Of a DNA stretch of 64,000 nucleotides, positions 1 to 8,507 are shown piece after piece (the first letter of the stretch is position 1; each line of letters starts with the position of its first letter). A program made the position numbers and the translations under genes. The notes beneath the pieces are model-generated. The model had not been told where the DNA came from. It was given only the letters and a program-made list of their open reading frames with translations, and searched no databases. Source of the stretch: JAICMB01 sp963838885. GTDB taxonomy: Bacteria; Acidobacteriota; Terriglobia; Bryobacterales; Bryobacteraceae. The stretch covers positions 77,393 through 141,392 of the forward strand of contig CAWITB010000011.1 of assembly GCA_963838885.1 (NCBI GenBank). Direction: 5' to 3'.

Positions 1-453
1 CGCGGCATAAGCCCGGCCCGAAAAGACGAACGGCATCCCGCGTCGCAAATCCGCCGCGCGCGCCGCCTGCTGCGCCATCGCGCGCTGTTGCTCGACCACT
101 CGCCGCGGCGTCGTGGTGCGCTCCGGGTGCTCGCTGAAGTAGAGCGCTGTCGAGAGAGCGTCGTTCAGCGCAAGGTTGTCGTCTAGCCGCCGCGCGATCC
201 GGTATCGCGAAACGAACCTTTTGCCGGCGCGCCATCCTCCTACCGCAACCCCCGCCGCGCACAGCGCCGCCAGCCAGTACCAATCGAGAATCTGCGTTCC
301 TAGGACGAGCAGCACAATAGCGCCGCCCAGCGCGATTGCGGCCGCCAACGCTCCCTCGTCCAGTAGCACCTGGAAAATGTGCCGCGTCCGGGCGCGGCGC
401 AGCAATGCGGCGAGTGCGCTATCTTGGTTCACCCGTTTATCTGACGTGCTCAT
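1..453 (-). CDS. Membrane protein, N-terminal part (runs off the left edge)
   Basis: The frame is open without a stop from an ATG at 453 to the window edge, 151 codons. It starts MSTSDKRVNQDSALAALLRR, followed by two hydrophobic stretches (about residues 35-55 and 58-75) that look like a membrane hairpin. A basic segment and a soluble stretch containing RRLDDNLALNDALSTALYF come next. This resembles the N-terminus of large acidobacterial proteins with two leading membrane helices (DUF4175-like), but that is recollection. Codon use is GC-rich and normal. The function is unknown, and the rest of the protein lies outside the window. Confidence 0.6.
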   Translation of the reverse strand, partial: MSTSDKRVNQDSALAALLRRARTRHIFQVLLDEGALAAAIALGGAIVLLVLGTQILDWYWLAALCAAGVAVGGWRAGKRFVSRYRIARRLDDNLALNDALSTALYFSEHPERTTTPRRVVEQQRAMAQQAARAADLRRGMPFVFSGRAYAA

Positions 454-954
454 CAGAGTGCCTGTTACCGCAATGAAGCCGACGGAGACACTCTCGCGCT
501 CCTTTGGCTTGCAAGCTTTACCGGTTGGCGGTTAGCTCCTCCACTGTAGCGCAGGGAGCGCTTCCGGCAGGCAACGAGCCCGCGCATGAGCCGCCCCGGT
601 CGCTGGCCTGGGGCATCGCAGCGGACTGTAGGTCAGTGGGTTGCGCTCGACGGCAATGGACGGTATTAGCTTACCGTTCGGGCCCGAACGAGCACCGGTA
701 TTAATGCGCCGGCGGGCAGGTATCCGTCCTGCTCAATCTTGGGGGCCGCATTTACGTCCGGAACAAAACTCTTTCAGTCTGCAAGAGCGGCGAGCTTTCG
801 CGGTCACCGTGTCATAGCGGACCAGGATGAAGGGGCGCGGTGTACTTATTCGTTATGAACAATGAGGCAATTTGGGCCTGCTACACCCTCCGCAAAAATT
901 TCTGATCCAATAGGACATTAATCGGATACAATACCAACTGAACAGGAGCCCACG
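454..954. other. Intergenic region, no gene recognised
   Basis: About 500 bases between the divergent membrane-protein gene and the small ORF at 955. The short frames here lack ribosome binding sites and protein-like composition. The base composition becomes more AT-rich after about 830. A good ribosome binding site (AGGAG at 944-948) belongs to the next gene. Confidence 0.5.
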
Positions 955-1134
955 ATGCCTATCTCCAATTTACTCGTGAAAACCCTCGGTGATAACGGGA
1001 CTTCGCCAAAGAAATTTCTTCTGCTGCTTGACGCCGCTGTGAGAAGTCAAATCCACTCTTTTCAAATCATGCCGGCTGGCACGTACTCCGCCGATTCCGG
1101 AGTCGCCTCTGATGATCCCTTGGTCGGATCCTAA
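955..1134 (+). CDS. Small protein, 59 aa, unknown; possibly the 5' half of a frameshifted gene
   Basis: It opens with ATG at 955, six bases after a clear AGGAG, and encodes MPISNLLVKTLGDNGTSPKK followed by a short hydrophobic FLLLLDAAV segment, ending at TAA 1132-1134. The next open frame (1112-1396) begins 23 bases before this stop in a different frame and continues with similar composition. The two may therefore be one gene with a single-base frameshift near 1110-1130, or two overlapping genes. I recognise no family. The lower GC content sets this pair apart from the neighbouring genes and suggests acquired DNA. Confidence 0.45.
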   Translation: MPISNLLVKTLGDNGTSPKKFLLLLDAAVRSQIHSFQIMPAGTYSADSGVASDDPLVGS

Positions 1135-1396
1135 TGATCCGAGTATCCATTGGGTTATGGGCGAAGGTCCCGATTACAATAGCCAGAAAACCATGTTCGA
1201 GTTGCTCGGGCTTAAAGGTAATTCCTTATACGTCGGGGCGCAAGGCACTGGATCAATTGCGGATAACCCTCTGGGTACTGACGAAATGCTTTTGTGGAAA
1301 GTGATCTCGATTGCCGGGGCGCCTCCCGATAGCTGGCAATCGATGGACATCTACCAAGACCTTCCTGTGCCGTCCGCTAATACGGGGATAGCTTAA
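1112..1396 (+). CDS. Small protein, 94 aa, unknown; possibly the 3' half of the preceding gene
   Basis: Open from ATG 1112 to the stop after 1393. It is rich in Gly, Asp, Trp and Pro (for example DPNDPSIHWVMGEGPDYNSQ) and looks like a soluble folded domain. There is no ribosome binding site of its own, since the ATG lies inside the end of the preceding frame. That supports either translational coupling or a frameshifted single gene of about 150 residues. No family is recognised. Confidence 0.4.
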   Translation: MIPWSDPNDPSIHWVMGEGPDYNSQKTMFELLGLKGNSLYVGAQGTGSIADNPLGTDEMLLWKVISIAGAPPDSWQSMDIYQDLPVPSANTGIA

Positions 1397-1515
1397 TGCC
1401 CTGAGTGCGACGTTAGTGGATAGCCGTGTCATCGCCGCGCTACCTATTTGCTGGGGCTTGGAGTTCCGCCGTTCGGACTGAGCTCCTATTCCAGTCCTAC
1501 ACCTCGCCGAGCTCG

Positions 1516-2131
1516 CTAAAGAGATTGTGTACGCGATACACTAGCCTCGGCGAACTTCGCAGCGGCGCCCGCGAAAGCTCCTTGGAGGTCGGCGCTGAAA
1601 GCGTGTATTGCCGCTTGCGCGAATTGGCTCGCCAGCACCAATAGATCCACTCCGTCGAGTTCGCCGTGAAACCAATGCGGTGGAGGGCCAGGGCGCAACC
1701 ATGGCAGCTTGAATCCATTGCCGCAAAAGTCGTCGGCAAATCTTGCGGTGTAGCCTCCGACAATGATGATTCCACGTTGCTCTGCCGCACTGGCAACTTC
1801 TTCGAGCAGTTCGGCCCGGCTGACTACCTCCTGCGCGAGGGTTTTTAGCAAGAAGACTCTCGGAGGTAGCGGTTGCGGGTTAAGCGCAACCCGGTCGAGG
1901 ATGCTTCGCAATTCTCGAAGCAAGCGAGCTCAGTCCCGAAGCCGGCTCGAACCACGGTTCTGGAAAAGGTCCGGAAATACGATCCAAAACTGCGCGGATC
2001 AGGTGGTCCCATCGCTGCGGCTCCCGTTCTCGAGTACCGCGGTCCCCGTCTCTATCGATGAGTCTGCCGACGAGTGCCGCTAATTGCTCGGCGCTGACCG
2101 AGCAAGTGTGTTGCGCTTGAGTCGTTTCCAT
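1516..2131 (-). pseudogene. Unknown gene with LNPQPLPP motif, broken by one frameshift
   Basis: Reading starts at ATG 2131 behind an AAGGA site with METTQAQHTC and runs to about 1930 in one frame. It then continues from about 1923 in the next frame as LRELRSILDRVALNPQPLPP and onward to the stop at 1516. The two frames overlap and join naturally around 1920-1930, so one extra base seems to have split a gene of about 205 codons. The LNPQPLPP(R) string recurs in many uncharacterised bacterial proteins as far as I recall. The rest has an FHGELDGVDLLVLAS segment and an Ala-rich helix. Function unknown. The alternative is two overlapping genes, the second using a TTG start. Confidence 0.5.
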
Positions 2132-2276
2132 TTTGTTCCTTTCGAACGCGCCGGACAGCCGGGCGTCCTGGTTAGAAGTGAAGGGGTCGACGATAGCGTT
2201 TCATTATATTTGAGATCTGGCGTGCGCTCAGCTATCACCAGCGAACCGTCCGCGGCGCTAAGTCAAGACGCGCAAC

Positions 2277-2852
2277 ATGCACCCGGCGAAACGCGCTGAG
2301 AAAATTACCGGCACGGGCGGGAAGGATAAGGCCGTTGCGCTCGGAATCGTGGAACGCGGCGGCAACATCCGCGCCTTCGTTGTGGACACCCGACGCAAGA
2401 AAGAACTTCAGGCCCATGTCCGCGAGCATGTCGAGGCCGGTAGCGCAATCTTCACCGATGAATTGAAGTCCTACGATGGACTGGAGAGCAAATTCCAGCA
2501 CGCGGTTATCAATCACGCGGTCGAGTACGTTAACGGCAACGTCCATACGAACACGATGGAGAACTTCTGGAGTCTCCTGAAACGCGGGCTGCACGGCACC
2601 TACATTTCCGTCGAACCGTTCCACCTGTTCCGCTATCTCGACGAACAGGCGTTTCGGTATAACAACCGCACGGCTGACGCGGAGCGGTTCGTAGGCGTCA
2701 TGAAACAGATTGTCGGACGCAGGGTCACTTACAAAGAACTGACCGGGAAGAACCAGGAGAGCGGACGAAAGCCCCTCCTTCCCGAAAGCGCCAGGGACGC
2801 GGAAAGAGACTCCGCATCCCGACGGGGAGAGTATGAAGGCTGCACCGTTTGA
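2277..2852 (+). pseudogene. IS1595-family transposase, 5'-truncated
   Basis: Residues about 20-165 match the second half of the ISXO2-like DDE domain: VALGIVERGG, RAFVVDTRRK, IFTDELKSYDGL (second catalytic Asp), HAVEYVNGNVHTNTMENFWS (catalytic Glu region), LLKRGLHGTYISVEPFHLFR and YLDEQAFRYNNR. Intact family members are about 300 aa and begin with a CxxC zinc ribbon and a helix-turn-helix, both absent here. The product cannot be an active transposase on its own. Confidence 0.75.
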
Positions 2853-3030
2853 TTCAACCCCAGAATTCCAACACTTCAAGGATGTCATGCGTGGCGTCCT
2901 TGCGGTTTCCAAGAAACGCATCGACAGGTTGGTAGCGGAAGCACGAGAGAGTTCGCCGCGCAAGGGAGACCCGCACGCGGCGGGGCGCAAGCGCGCCGTA
3001 CGGCGCAAGCGTAAGCCTAAAACCGCTTGA
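2833..3030 (+). CDS. Small basic protein accompanying the IS1595 transposase, 65 aa
   Basis: Starts inside the end of the transposase frame (20-base overlap). It encodes a protein with an N-terminal STPEFQHFKDVMRGVLAVSK helix and a very basic tail (RKRAVRRKRKPKT). The same arrangement and a similar sequence (PAEYRQFKALLRKVVK) follow the other IS1595 copy at 44872. This suggests a companion protein that travels with the element rather than a chance frame. Function unknown; a nucleic-acid-binding accessory role is inferred from the basic tail only. Confidence 0.5.
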   Translation: MKAAPFDSTPEFQHFKDVMRGVLAVSKKRIDRLVAEARESSPRKGDPHAAGRKRAVRRKRKPKTA

Positions 3031-3049
3031 ATCGCCATGCAATGACTCT

Positions 3050-3172
3050 TCACCGTTGTTTCTCTCCGAATAAGATTGATGAGATTATCAGAACCGCTCC
3101 TGCAACACCGATAAGGCACAATGCAATATAGAATTTTTCTAGCGCCTCGGTACGCCTATCTTCGCTAGCCAT
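3050..3172 (-). CDS. Small single-span membrane protein, 40 aa
   Basis: ATG at 3172 follows GAGGGG with a four-base spacer. The product has a charged N-terminus (MASEDRRTEALEKFY), one hydrophobic stretch (IALCLIGVAGAVLIISSILF) and a basic end GEKQR. Size and organisation fit a single-pass inner-membrane microprotein. No homologue is recognised, so the case rests on the ribosome binding site and composition alone. Confidence 0.35.
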   Translation of the reverse strand: MASEDRRTEALEKFYIALCLIGVAGAVLIISSILFGEKQR

Positions 3173-3182
3173 ATCGCCCCTC

Positions 3183-3347
3183 ATGTACATAGATCCAGCG
3201 GTCTTGGACCTCCTTGAAGAGTCGGTAAGAAACGACTTCGAATTACTCAGAGAGTGGTACTTTAACTGGTCAGCAGGCCTTTATGTTTCCGGCAGCTTCA
3301 GGAACGTGCACGCCGGGCGTCGAAGTCATCCCCGCAGCTTTTTTTAA
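3183..3347 (+). CDS. Short frame, 54 aa, possibly a remnant of a membrane protein
   Basis: Divergent from the small membrane protein at 3050-3172 with a 10-base gap. It encodes MYIDPAVLDLLEESVRNDFE and then LLREWYFNWSAGLYVSGSF, which looks like the amphipathic start of a longer protein. It then turns into a Arg/His-rich, non-protein-like tail, as if the frame were lost. There is no visible ribosome binding site. It may be a truncated 5' end of a decayed gene. Confidence 0.25.
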   Translation: MYIDPAVLDLLEESVRNDFELLREWYFNWSAGLYVSGSFRNVHAGRRSHPRSFF

Positions 3348-3811
3348 GTTATGCTTGTCAAGTTCTGCAAAGCAGTGATATTGGAGAGTCGGTCTATAGA
3401 TGCGACATCGACAACCTTCAGTCCGTTATCGCTAAGGCCCGCGTCCGCCGTATGAACGTGGGGATAGGTCATATGAGCCCCACTGCAATGCTGGCGATTG
3501 TCACGAATGCTCGGACGGCCCTAAGCTTGCTTGGCAGAGTCCATTTATTCCAAATGATCGCGCGTCGGAAAACAACGCATATGTCCCTTTACATACCCGG
3601 GAGTCGTTAGGAGGCGCCCGGCGTTCGAGATCACTTCCAGAAAAGTATCTCCAAAACGAAACGGAGTGCCAGCACACGCAGCCGCTCACCTCGCTTTATA
3701 GGGATCTGCCTCGCCAATCTCGCGAGTCCTTTTGCGTCATCTGGGACGGATAGTGTCCCTCAAGTCAGCGTTTGCGGACTATTCGCGCCTCCAGTCTTAC
3801 ACTGCCGGCCG
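3348..3811. other. Intergenic region, no gene recognised
   Basis: About 460 bases between the small ORFs and the 3' end of receptor 1. The frames are short and have no credible start signals. I see no repeat or structured RNA that I can name. Confidence 0.45.
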
Positions 3812-6800
3812 CTACCAGATAAACCGCACCGCGACCTGCGCGCGCCGCGCCGTGGTGCCGTCCGGCGGGGCCTGCGTCTGCGACAATGTCCCGTATCCCG
3901 AGTACGGCATCAACCCGATCTGGCCTGCCGCCAACTTCGGATCGGCGGTGGAGTTCACCGTGAAGTACTGCTCCGTGATGCGCGGCGTCCCTCCCTCCGC
4001 AATCGTGTGATTGAACACGTTGAAAGCCTCGAAGATCAACTCGGCGCGGAAGCGCTCGCTGATGTGCAGGATTTTCGTCAAACGAGTGTCGGTGCGGTAA
4101 ATAGGGCCGACATTCAGCGCCGAAATGGATTCAAACGGCACGCGAGTCGCGCCGCCAAGTCCATTCAGCGTACCCGTGCTTAACAGGCCGGAGCCGCCCA
4201 CCTGCGCCGTGCTCGGGAACGCGGAGACGCTTACGGTTGGAGGCAGCGGATACGACGACCCCAAGACTTCAATAACTGAAAGCTGCCAGCCGTTCACGAT
4301 GTTCTTATCGAACCAGCTCGAACCGTGCGTGAACGTGGGGTTCATAATGGCGTTGGCTACGAAGCGATGCCGCTCGTCGTTGGAACTGGAGCCCTTCTCG
4401 CCCGAGTAGTTGCCGTTGAAGACCGAGGTGGGAGAAAAAGGCGCATATAGAACGCCGGACGATCCCCCCGGGCCGCCCGCTGCGCCGCCGATATCGTAAT
4501 CGATGGCATGGGCGTATGTGTATGCGATCTGTCCTTGAAACCAACTGCTGTAGCGCTTCTGCAATTGCACGATCAGGGCGTCATAATAGCTGTTGGCGTC
4601 GGAGGTCAAATCGAGGATCTTCCCGTATGCCGGATTGATGCGTTGCGTGTAGACCGGCGTTGTGTAGTTGCCGACCGGATTACCGCCTGTATCGAGGATC
4701 TGATAGGTGAATGAGCTGGTAGGGTTCGCGGCGTTGGCATCGTAGGCCGAGGTGATGTGCAGCGAGCGGCTCCACACACCTGAAACCGTCAGGCTCAGGT
4801 TCCTGGCGAGCTGCCGCTCGACTGCGATGTTGGCCTGCTCGGAATAGGAATTGCGCCAGTTCGGATCGACGATATCCAGATTGGCCGATCCCGCGACATT
4901 CGGCTGCGCGGCGAGATAGTTCGGAAACACCGGACCGGCCGCGATCTGCGCGGCGACGTTGTTGTTCAGCGTGACGGCCGGCTGGTACAGGCCGTTATTG
5001 AGGAAGAGGCTTTCGATTCCCGCCGACACATACCGATTGAAGAACATGCCGTAGCCGCCGCGAAACACCGTCTTGTCGTTTAGTGAATAAGCGATGCCGA
5101 AGCGCGGCGCCAGGTTCAAGGTGGTATCGGGAATGTGACCGGTTTGCGGGAACGCCGGGTTCACCTGAGTGGGCTGCGGCAGCGTGGTGTATTCATAGCG
5201 CGCCCCGGGCGTGATGGTCAGTTTCGGCGTGATATGAAACTCGTCCTGAAGAAAGAACTGAATCGCGTTGAAGTTCAGGTCGATGGTGGGCGTACCGAAC
5301 GTCTGCGAGTAGCGCGTCCAGTCTTTCGCGCCCGCGGCGTTGCCGGAAAAGTCCTGCGCGAACGCAGTCAGCGATGTATAGGTGTAGGTGCCGTAGAGGT
5401 TCGGAATGCTGACGATGTAATCCTCGACGTGCGAATAATCGACCCCGAACTTGATACTGTGGCGGCCCACCGTATAAGACAGCGTATCGGAGCCTTGCAG
5501 GCGCAGTTCGCTAGGCAGCAAGCGGGGATAGCTCGTCGCAGTACCCAGGTAATTGATCGCGGGACTTCCCACTGAGACCTGCGTGGGACCGAACGGGGCC
5601 TCGAGCGAGGGGCTGGCGGGGTCGAACTGGCGGTCCTTGAAGAAGCCGAAACGGGCCTCGTTGACCATGTTCGGCGAAATGACGGTGGTCAGTCCCAATT
5701 TTCCGGTGCGATCAAAGACATTGGTGTTCCCGTTATTGCCGATGGCGTTTCCAGTGTTGAGAGAGGCCTGGGTTTGAATGCCGTTGGGCGAGCGGAAATC
5801 CAGATAATTCAACTCCGCCGATAAACGGTTTCGGTCGCTGATCTGGTAATCGACTTTGCCGAACATCAGATTCACGTCGGACTGGCGGGGGACCAGTTGC
5901 GGCTGCACCCGGCCCTGAATATAGGAGATTGCCGCCTGGCATTGCGCCGGAGTAGCCGGGGTCTGGCAGGCGTTTGCGCCCGTCGCGACATACTGCCCCT
6001 GCGCATTGAACAGGTTCGTATTACTGATGTTCGAGGAGACGATGGGAAAGTTGCGGCGCTGCAACTCGCCGTTGAAGAAGTAGAACAGCTTGTCCTTCTT
6101 GATGGGGCCGCCGATGCTGGCGCCAGCCTGATGACGCCATTCGGGAGGATTCAGTCCGGCCGCCGTTGGATCGGTCGCGTTCAGGGTGCGGTTGCGGAAA
6201 AACCAGTACGCCGTGCCATGCAGGCTGTTGGTTCCACTGCGCGTGACGGTATTGACGACGCCGCCGGAGGCATTGCCGTATTCTGCCAGGAAGTTGGCGG
6301 AAACGACCTGGAATTCCTGCACTGCGTCCTGCGAGATGTTGTAGGTGCGCGTTCGCCCGGCGTTCTCGTCATAAAACTGGTTGGTGGTGTCGATGCCGTC
6401 CGTCAGGAAGGAGTTGCCGCCCGGATTGCCGCGGAACGACATTAGACCGAAGGACGCGTCGGCTACCACGCCGGGCGTCAGCAGAATAAAGCTGTCCACC
6501 CGCCGCCCGTTGATGGGCAGATCCAAAATCTGGCGCGTGTCCACCACTTGCGAGACATCGGTCTTCTCGCTCTCAACCACGGGAGCCTCGGCCGTGACCT
6601 CGACCTGCGTGGTGGCCGTGCCGATGGCCAGTCGCGGCGCAAGGGTGACGGTCTCGCCGACGTGCAGCTCGATGTTACGCACCTGGTACGTCTGGAACCC
6701 CTGCAGCGAGACCGTGACTTCATAGCCCGCCGCCGGGACCAGCGCCGGAGCCGTAAAAATGCCGGCGGCATTTGTCGTCAGCTCGCGCCGGATGCCTTTT

Positions 6801-6958
6801 GAAGGGTTGGCAACCACGACCGAAGCATTAGGAACCACGGCGCCCGTGGCATCTTCGACCACTCCCGTGATGCTTCCTACGCCCGCCGCGTTCTGGCCCA
6901 GTACGGACCAGGCCGCTAATGTAAGCAGATACAGAAACCGCGTGATGTTTCGTTTCAT
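3812..6958 (-). CDS. Oar-like TonB-dependent receptor with carboxypeptidase-regulatory domain
   Basis: An outer-membrane beta-barrel of 1048 aa. I start it at ATG 6958 (MKRNITRFLYLLTLAAWSVL), which gives a proper signal peptide; an upstream extension to 7099 has no such character. A carboxypeptidase-regulatory-like Ig fold follows (about 28-110, GSITGVVEDATGAVVPNASV). Then comes the plug (about 120-240, ILDLPINGRRVD, FLTDGIDTTNQ) and the barrel, ending in the aromatic C-terminus AVRFIW. Such receptors are abundant in Acidobacteria and are thought to import large polymers or glycans with TonB. The ligand is unknown. The frame is intact, unlike the other two receptors in this window. Confidence 0.9.
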   Translation of the reverse strand: MKRNITRFLYLLTLAAWSVLGQNAAGVGSITGVVEDATGAVVPNASVVVANPSKGIRRELTTNAAGIFTAPALVPAAGYEVTVSLQGFQTYQVRNIELHVGETVTLAPRLAIGTATTQVEVTAEAPVVESEKTDVSQVVDTRQILDLPINGRRVDSFILLTPGVVADASFGLMSFRGNPGGNSFLTDGIDTTNQFYDENAGRTRTYNISQDAVQEFQVVSANFLAEYGNASGGVVNTVTRSGTNSLHGTAYWFFRNRTLNATDPTAAGLNPPEWRHQAGASIGGPIKKDKLFYFFNGELQRRNFPIVSSNISNTNLFNAQGQYVATGANACQTPATPAQCQAAISYIQGRVQPQLVPRQSDVNLMFGKVDYQISDRNRLSAELNYLDFRSPNGIQTQASLNTGNAIGNNGNTNVFDRTGKLGLTTVISPNMVNEARFGFFKDRQFDPASPSLEAPFGPTQVSVGSPAINYLGTATSYPRLLPSELRLQGSDTLSYTVGRHSIKFGVDYSHVEDYIVSIPNLYGTYTYTSLTAFAQDFSGNAAGAKDWTRYSQTFGTPTIDLNFNAIQFFLQDEFHITPKLTITPGARYEYTTLPQPTQVNPAFPQTGHIPDTTLNLAPRFGIAYSLNDKTVFRGGYGMFFNRYVSAGIESLFLNNGLYQPAVTLNNNVAAQIAAGPVFPNYLAAQPNVAGSANLDIVDPNWRNSYSEQANIAVERQLARNLSLTVSGVWSRSLHITSAYDANAANPTSSFTYQILDTGGNPVGNYTTPVYTQRINPAYGKILDLTSDANSYYDALIVQLQKRYSSWFQGQIAYTYAHAIDYDIGGAAGGPGGSSGVLYAPFSPTSVFNGNYSGEKGSSSNDERHRFVANAIMNPTFTHGSSWFDKNIVNGWQLSVIEVLGSSYPLPPTVSVSAFPSTAQVGGSGLLSTGTLNGLGGATRVPFESISALNVGPIYRTDTRLTKILHISERFRAELIFEAFNVFNHTIAEGGTPRITEQYFTVNSTADPKLAAGQIGLMPYSGYGTLSQTQAPPDGTTARRAQVAVRFIW

Positions 6959-7132
6959 AAGACCCGTGGTCTCATAATACAAAAAAGTCGCGTGGTCCTC
7001 CTGCCCAGACGCGCAAAAATTATCGAAATCGTTACCCGGAATCGCGCCGCGACCCAGGAAGCGGCGAAAGAGTGCGCGGAAGTCAGGTTTTCGCCTCATT
7101 GTCCGCTAGGTGGTTGCCGCTTACGCTAGATC

Positions 7133-8092
7133 ATGCGGGTTTTCTTCATGGGATTGGCTTTCGCGGCGGCTCTGGCATTACCGGCGGCCGCTCAAAGCTC
7201 CTCGCAAGCCACCGTGATAGACATCAACGGCAACCGCGCGCCGGCCGGTCCGGAAGTGACGACCACGCCGGCTCCGAACGGATATGAGACGACCGAGAGG
7301 GCGCGTTCGATGAACGGCCGCATGTCGCCGCTCGAGCGCGTGGAGCAGAAGACGTTGCGCGACGATGCCGCGGGCAAGCTCGTCGAGCGTGTCGTTCGCC
7401 GCTATGACGGCGCGGGCAATCTCGCCAGCACTGAAAAACTCTTGATCGATGAGCGTAAGGAGCCGAACGGCAATTCCATCGTCGAGACCACCACCTATGC
7501 CTCCGGTATCAATGGGGATATGCGCCTCGTCGAGCGCTCGAGCACGCGCAACGAGCTTTCGGGAACTACGCAAACATCCGATACCGTCATCGAGCGCGCC
7601 ACCATCAACGGCGGTTTCGACGTTGTCGAAAAAAAGAATGCCGTGATCGCGAAGCGCGGCGACGGCCAGGAAGAGGCGGTCATTACGTACCGCAAAGATC
7701 CCGGAGGGAGCTTCTATGCCGCCGTGCGCAGCGTCACGGACCGCACCGTCAGCGGAAACACGACGACGGACAACACCGCCAAGTACGAAGTCGGCGCAAC
7801 GGGCCGGCTCGAACTACACGCGCAGACGGTCAAGACGGTTCAGAAGAGGCCCGGCGGCGGCGAGGATGTCGCCGTCGATCTGTTCGACAAGAATATACCG
7901 GGGGTCGTGAACGACACCGGAGCGCTGCGGCTGAAAGAGCACGAGATTATCGCGCGCCGTCCCGCCGCCGACGGCGCGGTCGTCGAGACCTTCAGCGTCC
8001 AGAGCCCTTCGCTGTCGGACCCCAATAAACTCGGACCGCCCCGCCAACTTTCCGAAACCGTCTGCAAGGGCAAGTGCGGCGATACCCCGTAG
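7133..8092 (+). CDS. Secreted protein, unknown, 319 aa
   Basis: A signal peptide (MRVFFMGLAFAAALALPAAA) is followed by a repetitive, charged, Thr/Val-rich protein. Recurring units such as RVVRRYDGAGNLASTEK and VETTTYASGINGDMRLVE look like extended beta-strand repeats, as in RHS- or adhesin-like stalks. The end, ETVCKGKCGDTP, has two Cys. It is divergent from receptor 1. I do not recognise a named family; a periplasmic or surface location is inferred. Confidence 0.7.
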   Translation: MRVFFMGLAFAAALALPAAAQSSSQATVIDINGNRAPAGPEVTTTPAPNGYETTERARSMNGRMSPLERVEQKTLRDDAAGKLVERVVRRYDGAGNLASTEKLLIDERKEPNGNSIVETTTYASGINGDMRLVERSSTRNELSGTTQTSDTVIERATINGGFDVVEKKNAVIAKRGDGQEEAVITYRKDPGGSFYAAVRSVTDRTVSGNTTTDNTAKYEVGATGRLELHAQTVKTVQKRPGGGEDVAVDLFDKNIPGVVNDTGALRLKEHEIIARRPAADGAVVETFSVQSPSLSDPNKLGPPRQLSETVCKGKCGDTP

Positions 8093-8131
8093 CGCGCATT
8101 TCACCGGCCCAACACCCAATTAAATACAAAA

Positions 8132-8146
8132 CGCCCCATTGGGGCG
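8132..8146. terminator. Short GC hairpin (CGCCCC-ATT-GGGGCG)
   Basis: A perfect 6-bp GC stem with a 3-base loop, 40 bases after the secreted-protein gene. Read on the minus strand it is followed by TTTTGTATTT, so it could stop minus-strand transcripts. In the plus direction it has no T tract. Confidence 0.35.
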
Positions 8147-8258
8147 AGTCGATCAGAGCCGCGCGTTTTTGCGGATCGAAATCGCGCCGTGCAACGCAGG
8201 TGACTCGAATTTAGCCTAAAATACGGGCAGAGCGATTTCAAACGCGAGGAGAAGGGAA

Positions 8259-8471
8259 ATGTTGGAACGGGCGAGCGGCGCAAGAGTGGAGTGGGACCCC
8301 AAGGACAAGAAGTGGCACGTGCACATCCAGGTCGGCTCGGAAGTGATTAAGCGGCCGCTTGCGGATACCGCCCAGGACGCAAGCGAAGAAGTTTTGCGCG
8401 CGGCGGCGGTGGCGACTGCTACGAATGAGGGCTACGAGCTGGATGCAGGCAAGGTGACGGTAGCGCGTTAG
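8259..8471 (+). CDS. Small conserved-looking protein, 70 aa
   Basis: ATG 8259 follows a strong GAGGAGAAGGG site. The product (MLERASGARVEWDPKDKKWH and so on) alternates charged and hydrophobic residues. It has one WDPKDKKWHVHIQVG strand segment and a helix DASEEVLRAAAVATAT. It has no signal peptide or membrane span and is likely a small cytoplasmic protein. Family not recognised. Confidence 0.55.
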   Translation: MLERASGARVEWDPKDKKWHVHIQVGSEVIKRPLADTAQDASEEVLRAAAVATATNEGYELDAGKVTVAR

Positions 8472-8507
8472 GGCGTTCCGCTCGATAGCGGTTCTCGAAA
8501 CAGCGCG

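Larger units (their letters stand above)
2265..3030 (+). mobile_element. Truncated IS1595-family (ISXO2-like) element with companion gene
   Basis: The 3' portion of an ISXO2-type element: the C-terminal transposase frame and a small downstream gene overlapping it by 20 bases. Homology to the transposase begins at K-T-R-N just before the first ATG (2277), directly after an in-frame TAA. The zinc-ribbon N-terminus and the first catalytic Asp are therefore missing. I could not identify terminal inverted repeats. A second, differently decayed relative lies at 43.9-45.0 kb. Confidence 0.7.

Noticed and set aside
2235..3119. A 294-codon open frame on the minus strand across the transposase
   Set aside because: It is the antisense of the ISXO2-like transposase and its companion gene; the plus-strand text matches the family and the minus text does not look like a protein.
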